From positions 1 through 36,633 of the forward strand of contig NZ_JABFDI010000024.1 in NCBI RefSeq assembly GCF_013403915.1: DNA of 36,633 nt. Reading direction: 5' to 3'. Shown here one piece after another: positions 30,703 to 36,633 of the stretch. This DNA comes from Winogradskyella pacifica (GTDB lineage: Bacteria > Bacteroidota > Bacteroidia > Flavobacteriales > Flavobacteriaceae). Below the pieces are notes generated by a model. It searched no databases. It was not told where the DNA came from and saw nothing but the letters and a program-made list of their open reading frames with translations. Each line of letters begins with the position of its first letter. Positions within the stretch are counted from its first letter, which is position 1. A program made the translations under genes and the position numbers.

Positions 30703-32865
30703 TTAGTCTTTTTTAAGTGTCACGATTACTTTTGTTCCTGCATCTTCCAATTCTTGAAAATCAGCTATCGCAACATCAACTTTATCTTTATACATTTCAT
30801 TCAAAATGGCAACCCGTTTTTTAATGTTATTCATTCCCTTTGAATTCTGCTTTTTCTGATGATCAGTTTTTAAAGCTTTAGAACGCGTCCTTCCAATACC
30901 ATCATCTGAAATGGTAATCGTTATTTCAGCTGCGGATTTTGGTTGAATATGAATATGCAAATGGCCTTTTTCTTTTTTATATCGTAGTCCATGCCATACC
31001 GCATTTTCAATATACGGCTGTAATAACATTGGTGGAATCTGAAACTCTTCGACATCAATAGTGTCATCGACATCAATAGCATAATCAAACTTATCTTGAA
31101 ACCTAAAATGTTCGAGCTTGGTGTATAAATTCAATAACTCTATTTCTTTTTTAAGTGGAATAAAATCTTCTTCACTATTTTCTAAAACCGCACGCATCAA
31201 TTGCGAAAAATCAGATAAATATTTGTTTGCTGTTCGTTCATCATTAGTCGCGATAAATGTATTTACCGAGTTTAATGCATTAAAAATAAAATGCGGATTC
31301 ATTTGGCTTCGCAACGATTTTAAGGCCAATAAATTATTTGCTAAACGCTGTTGCTTAATATATTTAAACATTAAATAACCGGTAATTAAAAGTAATACCA
31401 AACCCCCAATTAATGAATAAATTATAAACTGTTGGCTTTTATTTCGCTCTTGAGTTAATTCATAAGTACTTTTAGATAAAGCCCGATCACTTTCTAAAGA
31501 TGTTATTCTATTTTGCTGCTCTGCAATGTTGCGGCTAAAGAGAGCTGCTTGAGAAATTTCTTGCTCTTTCTTGGCATAAAGTTCATCAACTATGTTTTCA
31601 TAATTCTTAATCATAGCCAGGCCTTCCTTGGTGTCTCCTTTTCTAAACAGTGCTTCAGATAATTTTCTAGTCGCATCTTTTTCCACAACGAGATCCTCCT
31701 TTTCTCCAGCTTCTTTTCTACTCTTCTCTAAATACGGAATGGCATCATCATTTTTATTCTGTAAAATAAGTGCATTACCAATTTTATAATTTTGTTTTTG
31801 AGACGTTAAAGGGCTGTCGTTAGATATAATTGAATCTCTTTCGATATCTTTAATTCCCTCAATAGCTTGTTTTCTTAAAACAATCTCGCCTTCGTAATCT
31901 GCATTTAAATTATTAAACTCAGCGACCTTAACCTGTTCTTCAACCGCTCGTTTTTTATTTTCATTTTCGGCTAAATTCAAGGAATTACTAAAGTAACTCT
32001 TGGCCTTATTTGTACTCCCTTGAGCACTATAAACCTGTGCTATTTTAGAATTTAAGTCCGTAACTTTTGGAGCTATGAGATGCTTTTGGGCCACTTTTAA
32101 ACCATCTTCATAAGCTTTTACGGCCTTGGTAAAATCTTTCAGCTTTACATAAGCATCGCCAATCCCTTCATACCATACGGTTTTCTCATAATTAGATAAG
32201 TTTTTTTCATCTAACAGTTTATATGAAGACAGACTCGTTTCAAAATCACCATTATTAAGATATCCTTTAGATAATTTAAGTTTTACAGAAGCTGTTTCTA
32301 AATTTTGAAGACTAATCTTATAGGCCGAAATCGCCAAATCAAACTGTTTCCAATGCATATAGATATCACCCAATAAACCATAAGCTTCGGCATTCTGTAC
32401 ATTACTAGTGTTGACATTTAAAGCATCACCAATAAATTTCACACTTTTCTCTGCATCTTTTTTAAGATAAACATCTGCAGAATCTATCATCTGGTTAAAA
32501 CGCTTAAAATCTCCTTTATCTCTACCACGCGAATCCGATTGTGTGGCATCTTCTACTTTAATATTAATACGTTCATCAGACTTTATAACATAATAAATGG
32601 TTTCAAAATCAGGATGTTTAATAATAAGCTCATCTCCTATTTTAGCTTTTATATCAAATGAGCCATCAAAACTAGTAGTAACATATCTCCCGCCATTAAC
32701 TAATATCTCTACATTTTTATATGGCTTATTTGTTTCCTTTTCAGATACGGAACCTCTTATGGTAAATAGAGTATTTTCATCTGCACTATTTCTATTTTGC
32801 CCCAAAGCTGTAAAACCTATGAAACAAAAGAGTAGCAGTATATAATATGTTTTAGAAATTTTCAC
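30703..32865 (-). CDS. TPR-containing LytS-type sensor histidine kinase
   Basis: 720 aa. Signal peptide/anchor at the N-terminus (about 5-22), then a carboxypeptidase-regulatory-like beta domain (FTIRGSVSEKETNKPYKNVEI; about 33-105), TPR-like helical repeats (about 110-440), a coiled-coil segment, a membrane span at about 483-505 (FIIYSLIGGLVLLLITGYLMF), then His_kinase and HATPase_c. The phospho-acceptor is H525 in QMNPHFIFNALNS. N-box and G-box are PYIENAVWHGL and ISDDGIGR. The large periplasmic TPR sensor is typical of Bacteroidota. Start MKISKTYYILLLF; regulator follows 74 nt on. Confidence 0.93.
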   Translation of the reverse strand: MKISKTYYILLLFCFIGFTALGQNRNSADENTLFTIRGSVSEKETNKPYKNVEILVNGGRYVTTSFDGSFDIKAKIGDELIIKHPDFETIYYVIKSDERINIKVEDATQSDSRGRDKGDFKRFNQMIDSADVYLKKDAEKSVKFIGDALNVNTSNVQNAEAYGLLGDIYMHWKQFDLAISAYKISLQNLETASVKLKLSKGYLNNGDFETSLSSYKLLDEKNLSNYEKTVWYEGIGDAYVKLKDFTKAVKAYEDGLKVAQKHLIAPKVTDLNSKIAQVYSAQGSTNKAKSYFSNSLNLAENENKKRAVEEQVKVAEFNNLNADYEGEIVLRKQAIEGIKDIERDSIISNDSPLTSQKQNYKIGNALILQNKNDDAIPYLEKSRKEAGEKEDLVVEKDATRKLSEALFRKGDTKEGLAMIKNYENIVDELYAKKEQEISQAALFSRNIAEQQNRITSLESDRALSKSTYELTQERNKSQQFIIYSLIGGLVLLLITGYLMFKYIKQQRLANNLLALKSLRSQMNPHFIFNALNSVNTFIATNDERTANKYLSDFSQLMRAVLENSEEDFIPLKKEIELLNLYTKLEHFRFQDKFDYAIDVDDTIDVEEFQIPPMLLQPYIENAVWHGLRYKKEKGHLHIHIQPKSAAEITITISDDGIGRTRSKALKTDHQKKQNSKGMNNIKKRVAILNEMYKDKVDVAIADFQELEDAGTKVIVTLKKD

Positions 32866-33078
32866 TTAACTTTTAATTAGTTGGACTAAACTACATACTT
32901 TATTTGGTTTCAAAAAATGCGGTATACGAAATCCTCCTCCTTTTAAGGCTTCAAATGCCAGGTCTACTAAAATTACAGAAGGCTTCACTCACTCGAAATA
33001 ACAATTTACTCATTGTGGTTTTTAATCCCTGTTTTATCGGCAGAGCTTTACACCATAACTCAAAAAACAATGATCACT

Positions 33079-34107
33079 ATGAAAACAATCAATTCAATTC
33101 TACTATTATTTTTAATAAGTTTTACGCATCTATCGGCACAACACCGAGGAAATTATAATGAAATCACCCAAGATATTTCTAGACAAAATATCCTCAGTTC
33201 TGGAAATGCGCAAATCTATAACCCAACAGCAAAAAAGCAAATTAACCAAACACTTCATCCTAGTAATATATTGACCGTTGATGTTAAAGCGCTTCAAAAT
33301 GTCAATGCTACGACGTACACCGCCATATTTAATGTCTCTCAAATGGGGCCATCCGCTGAAATGACAAATCAACTGATGAAAGAACGTATAGACCAAATTA
33401 AAAATCGCTTAAATACGAAAGGTATTACTCAAAAAGATATCGCTATTGATGTAATTTCTTTTATTCCTATTTATGAAGTTGAAGTCACTAAGAAATTATT
33501 CAGCAAAACGTATACGGAAGTTCCTAAGGGATTTGAATTGCAACAAAATATTCATATTCAATTTACAAAAACCAATCAGTTTGAAGCTATTTTAGAAGCT
33601 TGTGCACAAAGTGAAGTTTACAACTTAGTTAAGGTTGATTATTATATTGAAGACATTCAAGACGTTTACAAAAATCTTCAAGATCAATTATTAAAACTGA
33701 TTGAAGAGAAAAAAGCATACTATACTGTTTTAGGTTTTAACATGTCTGATTATAACGTGGCTATTGCAGATGACAAATATTGTTATTTCCCAAAGGATTT
33801 CTACCAAAGCTACCAAGCTTATAATAGTACTTCAGTTGAAGCTTTAGATAAAAACAAGGGAGTAACAACAGTAAAAAAGCAGACGTCTTATTATTACCAA
33901 CCTTTAACCTACGAGAATTACGATGTGGTTATTAATCCTTCGATTCTAGAACCTGTGGTTCAAATCGGAATGAATATAAAACTAGCTTTTACACCTAAAC
34001 CAAAAGAGAAAACACCTGCACCAATTATAGAGACAAAAATAGATCATAAATACTATGTGATTTCTCCAAACGGCACCATTGATGTTAAAGAATTAAATAC
34101 TAAATAA
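33079..34107 (+). CDS. SIMPL-domain (DUF541) protein
   Basis: 342 aa with signal peptide MKTINSILLLFLISFTHLSAQ from the ATG at 33079; a longer frame with ATG at 33013 has no signal and is less likely. The SIMPL-type region runs about 70-290 (NATTYTAIFNVSQMGPSAEM, KERIDQIKNRLNTKGITQKDI, LLKLIEEKKAYYTVLGFNM). DUF541 proteins are exported, form multimers in some cases and are of unknown role. The tail (about 320 on) is short and charged. It precedes the vWA lipoprotein by 178 nt on the same strand. Confidence 0.75.
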   Translation: MKTINSILLLFLISFTHLSAQHRGNYNEITQDISRQNILSSGNAQIYNPTAKKQINQTLHPSNILTVDVKALQNVNATTYTAIFNVSQMGPSAEMTNQLMKERIDQIKNRLNTKGITQKDIAIDVISFIPIYEVEVTKKLFSKTYTEVPKGFELQQNIHIQFTKTNQFEAILEACAQSEVYNLVKVDYYIEDIQDVYKNLQDQLLKLIEEKKAYYTVLGFNMSDYNVAIADDKYCYFPKDFYQSYQAYNSTSVEALDKNKGVTTVKKQTSYYYQPLTYENYDVVINPSILEPVVQIGMNIKLAFTPKPKEKTPAPIIETKIDHKYYVISPNGTIDVKELNTK

Positions 34108-34109
34108 AA

Positions 34110-34155
34110 AAGAATCTAGACCGCTGCGCTGTTAGAACCTAGAATCAAGGCTTCA
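34110..34155. repeat. Repeat-like DNA (aatctaga...agaacctagaatcaagg)
   Basis: gaatctagac, cgctgcgctgttag, aacctagaatcaaggc form a short array of words common in flavobacterial intergenic filler. Single copy here; call by resemblance. Confidence 0.35.
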
Positions 34156-34285
34156 ATTTGTGAAGCGAATATCATACAGGTAACTATGGTTCTTTAAATG
34201 ATTTTACGATAGGAGTATATTTTTAAGGAGAATTAGATACTCAATCGTACAAAATAAATTCAAAAAATCAGAAAAAATAAAACAT

Positions 34286-35452
34286 ATGAAAACTCAATTT
34301 AAAACCTTAATCCTTGCGGTGAGCTTAGCATCACTTACGGCTTGCAATGCAAATTCGAAAAACAGAACTCAAGATTTAGCCATCTCCGAAATAGTGATTA
34401 AAACAACTTCAAAAGATAAAAACCCAGAAATTAAAGTCGCGTTGCTACTAGACACCAGTAATAGTATGGATGGTTTAATAGACCAAGCCAAAGCACAACT
34501 TTGGAAAATTGTAAATGAACTGTCTTATGCCAAATGTGAAGAACAAAGTCCTAATCTAAAAATTGCACTTTATGAATACGGAAATGATAATCTTAACGCA
34601 GATGAAGGTTATTTAAGACAAGTCATTGCGTTTAGTGATGATTTGGATGAAATTTCAAAATCCCTATTTTCACTGACCACTAATGGAGGCAATGAATACT
34701 GCGGAAAAGTAATTAACACGGCTTTAAGCCAATTAGAATGGGGAGATAACAAAGAGGATTTAAAACTTATTTTCATCGCAGGAAACGAACCTTACACACA
34801 AGGAAACGTCAGTTACAAAGACGCCTCTAAATTAGCACATCAAAACGATGTGACTGTGAATACTATTTTTTGTGGTGACTACAATCAAGGTATTTCAACA
34901 AAATGGAAAGATGGTGCCGATTTAACCCATGGAAATTATATGGCTATCAATCATAACGAAGCAACCGTACAAGTGGCATCTCCTTACGATGACAAAATTT
35001 TAGAGTTAAATGAAAAATTGAATACAACTTATGTGGCTTATGGAAGTACAGGCAGAGCTAAAATGGAAATGCAGGCAGAACAAGACTCTAATGCTAGAAG
35101 TTATAATAAAGCAAATGCGGTAAGCAGAACCGTGAGTAAAAGCTCTCGTTTATATAAAAACAGTTCTTGGGATTTGATAGATGCTGAAAAAGAAGATGGG
35201 TTCTCTTATGATGAAATTAAAGACAGTGAATTACCCAAAGAATTACAGGGAAAATCTAAATCTGAAATTAAAATTTATGTTGAAGAAAAAGCTAAAACAC
35301 GTAAAAAACTTCAAGATGAAATAGCAACACTAAACTTAAATCGACGAGATTTTATTGCGAAGCAGACTAAAGATTTTAGCAATGGATTAGAAAGTGCGAT
35401 GATTAAAGCATTGAAGTCACTAGCTGAACAGAAAAATTATAAATGGGAATAA
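34286..35452 (+). CDS. Lipoprotein with von Willebrand factor A domain
   Basis: 388 aa. Lipoprotein signal ends in the lipobox SLTAC with lipid-anchored C20. The vWA domain spans about 48-235 with the metal-ion-dependent adhesion site DTSNSM (D56, S58, S60) and a distal T/D pair near GNEYCG. A helical, charged C-terminal region (about 300-388; KSKSEIKIYVEEKAKTRKK) follows. Members bind proteins through the metal site; partner unknown. It follows the SIMPL gene and ends just before a terminator shared with the convergent PorP gene. Confidence 0.85.
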   Translation: MKTQFKTLILAVSLASLTACNANSKNRTQDLAISEIVIKTTSKDKNPEIKVALLLDTSNSMDGLIDQAKAQLWKIVNELSYAKCEEQSPNLKIALYEYGNDNLNADEGYLRQVIAFSDDLDEISKSLFSLTTNGGNEYCGKVINTALSQLEWGDNKEDLKLIFIAGNEPYTQGNVSYKDASKLAHQNDVTVNTIFCGDYNQGISTKWKDGADLTHGNYMAINHNEATVQVASPYDDKILELNEKLNTTYVAYGSTGRAKMEMQAEQDSNARSYNKANAVSRTVSKSSRLYKNSSWDLIDAEKEDGFSYDEIKDSELPKELQGKSKSEIKIYVEEKAKTRKKLQDEIATLNLNRRDFIAKQTKDFSNGLESAMIKALKSLAEQKNYKWE

Positions 35453-35466
35453 TAAGGTGTTAGCAT

Positions 35467-35505
35467 AAAAAAAGAGGCTCAATAAAAATTGAGCCTCTTT
35501 TTTTT
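35467..35505. terminator. Bidirectional terminator
   Basis: A 17-bp stem (35467-35483 with 35488-35504) with a 4-nt loop, an A tract on one side and a T tract on the other. Serves both the plus-strand vWA gene and the minus-strand porP gene. Confidence 0.9.
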
Positions 35506-35522
35506 ATAAAGCATAATTATCC

Positions 35523-36536
35523 TTAATTTACCGCAGGACAGTTACACTCATATTTCTCTCTTCTACAGTTAAAGTTGAAACCAAGTGTTAATTGGTGAAA
35601 TCCACCGGTATTAAAATTCACAGTATTTGCTTGGTATGAATACGTATATGCAAACACAAAATTATTATAATCTACTCCTAAAAACGGAGTGATGTATTGT
35701 GATTTTTGAGTACTCACACCAGATCCATCTTGAAATTCTGCACCATCTAAACTACGTCTGTAAGATAATCCACCCCAAACTTTACCAAAGTCCATTTCCT
35801 TATAAACTTTAGCATTTATATCAATTGAAGATTCTGCTGTTGCATCTCTGTACATGTACATAATAGAAGGTTCGTAACTCCATTCGCTTCCATACTGACT
35901 AAACGTATAACCAGAAGACAATAAATAAGTTCTTAAGTTTTTAAATTCAAACTCCCCATTTTGGTTATAGTTTACACCGTCATTATCTAAAATATTCTTA
36001 GCTGTGAAATGCGTATAAAAATCTACGAAATGGTAAGAAAACCCAACGTCAATATTAAAATTTGTAGCACTTTGTTCAATTCCGGCAACCGCTGCATCAA
36101 ATTCACCTGGAGCTAACCAACTTGTTTCATCTAATTTATACTGTAAAAAACCAGCACTCAAACCAAACGACAACATATTTAAATCAATCTCATTTCTTGA
36201 AAACATTAAGTGATAAGCAAATGTTGCATATCCACCCACTGTAGAATGATATCCATTAGAGTCATTAAAAAGAACACCTCCAATAGCAACAGGTGAATCA
36301 CCTATTCGTCCATTCATACTTAAAGTTTGTAAGCTAGGAGCATCATCAACACCAAACCATTGTTGTCTTGCTGTCAATCTCACCTTTGCACAATTTGCAA
36401 CACCCGCCATAGAAGGGTGAATTAGGTAATAATTATCTGTTAAATAATCAGAATAAATAGGAATACCTTCTTGGGCAAAGCTAAAATTCGCCATAAAAGC
36501 TATAAATGCTACTAAACAATACTTTTTTAATTTCAT
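35523..36536 (-). CDS. PorP/SprF family type IX secretion membrane protein
   Basis: 337 aa with a signal peptide (MKLKKYCLVAFIAFMANFSFAQ). The mature region is the PorP/SprF barrel family: IPIYSDYLTDNYYLIHPSMAG (25-45), ARQQWFGVDDAPSLQTLSMN (56-75) and VAIGGVLFNDSNGYHS are its hallmarks. SprF-type members stay next to and support secretion of a type-B CTD protein, which fits the gene directly upstream. Its ATG lies 6 nt after that gene's stop, so translation is likely coupled. Which type IX substrate it serves is not known. Confidence 0.93.
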   Translation of the reverse strand: MKLKKYCLVAFIAFMANFSFAQEGIPIYSDYLTDNYYLIHPSMAGVANCAKVRLTARQQWFGVDDAPSLQTLSMNGRIGDSPVAIGGVLFNDSNGYHSTVGGYATFAYHLMFSRNEIDLNMLSFGLSAGFLQYKLDETSWLAPGEFDAAVAGIEQSATNFNIDVGFSYHFVDFYTHFTAKNILDNDGVNYNQNGEFEFKNLRTYLLSSGYTFSQYGSEWSYEPSIMYMYRDATAESSIDINAKVYKEMDFGKVWGGLSYRRSLDGAEFQDGSGVSTQKSQYITPFLGVDYNNFVFAYTYSYQANTVNFNTGGFHQLTLGFNFNCRREKYECNCPAVN

Positions 36537-36542
36537 AATTTT

Positions 36543-36633
36543 TTATCGTTTCAAGGTAAAATGGGCTTTAAATTCTTTACGTACTCCGTCGCTTGGTTCG
36601 TCGTACTCTACTGTAAACCAGTAGTCACTTGTT
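36543..36633 (-). CDS. 3' end of a T9SS type-B sorting domain protein
   Basis: The last 29 full codons of a gene that runs off the window edge. They read TSDYWFTVEYDEPSDGVRKE followed by FKAHFTLKR and a stop. This is the end of the gliding-motility-associated C-terminal (CHU_C/type-B) sorting domain, recognised by the DYWF-x-V-x-Y and KEFKAHF-x-LKR pattern. Proteins with it are large secreted adhesins or enzymes exported by the type IX system. What the rest of the protein does cannot be told from this window. Confidence 0.85.
   Translation of the reverse strand, partial: TSDYWFTVEYDEPSDGVRKEFKAHFTLKR

Overview
This 36.6 kb window is chromosomal DNA from a member of the Bacteroidota, almost certainly a marine Flavobacteriaceae (the Winogradskyella/Psychroserpens/Olleya type; the genus is inference). 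The grounds are the low GC content, promoters of the TTG-N17/18-TAnnTTTG type, a short RpoD without region 1.1, a HPPK-deoxynucleoside kinase fusion, PorP/SprF next to a type IX secretion (T9SS) type-B C-terminal domain, the gene order DUF6089-uppS-bamA-ompH-ompH, and several short intergenic repeats of the kind common in flavobacteria. No phage, integrase, transposase, CRISPR array or rRNA is visible. Most of it is core genome.

Layout. 1-3115 (minus): tRNA-Gly(GCC) and tRNA-Leu(UAA) with their own promoter and terminator, preceded by mutS. 3116-3410: a gap with a 28-bp inverted repeat pair. 3411-4890 (plus): a TrmH/SpoU RNA methyltransferase, a small two-helix membrane protein and a SAM methyltransferase. 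4993-6144 (minus): fused folK-dNK. 6216-11643 (plus): queuosine-precursor transporter, AsmA-like protein, rpoD, rpsU and a gamma-carbonic-anhydrase-like protein. 11665-20450 (minus): a small CxxC protein, murI, two OmpH/Skp chaperones, bamA, uppS, DUF6089 barrel, nadK and a CBS protein, which together form an envelope-biogenesis block. 20540-27121 (plus): pdxJ, alpha/beta hydrolase, MORN/TonB-C protein, holin-like membrane protein, tig, clpP, clpX. 27446-28963 (minus) GH3-family adenylating enzyme, divergent from DUF2797 (29016-29807, plus). 29894-32865 (minus): a LytTR response regulator and its TPR-LytS type kinase. 33079-35452 (plus): a SIMPL-domain protein and a von Willebrand A lipoprotein. 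35523-36633 (minus): PorP/SprF and the last 29 codons of a T9SS type-B secreted protein.

How the genes work together. BamA inserts beta-barrels, the OmpH/Skp proteins carry unfolded barrels to it, UppS makes the undecaprenyl carrier and MurI makes D-glutamate for the wall, so 12133-18802 is a coherent cell-envelope module driven by a strong promoter at 18820-18848. Tig-ClpP-ClpX is a protein-folding and proteolysis set. The T9SS pair at the right edge probably belongs to adhesin secretion or gliding.

No clearly new multi-gene system is evident. The items most worth a second look are the 22-bp palindrome in the tRNA promoter, the inverted repeat pair at 3279-3381, convergent genes whose ends run into repeat-like DNA, the MORN/TonB-C protein, the GH3/DUF2797 divergent pair, the SIMPL/vWA pair, and the 27.2-27.45 kb gap with two perfect inverted repeats and a 23-codon hydrophobic reading frame.
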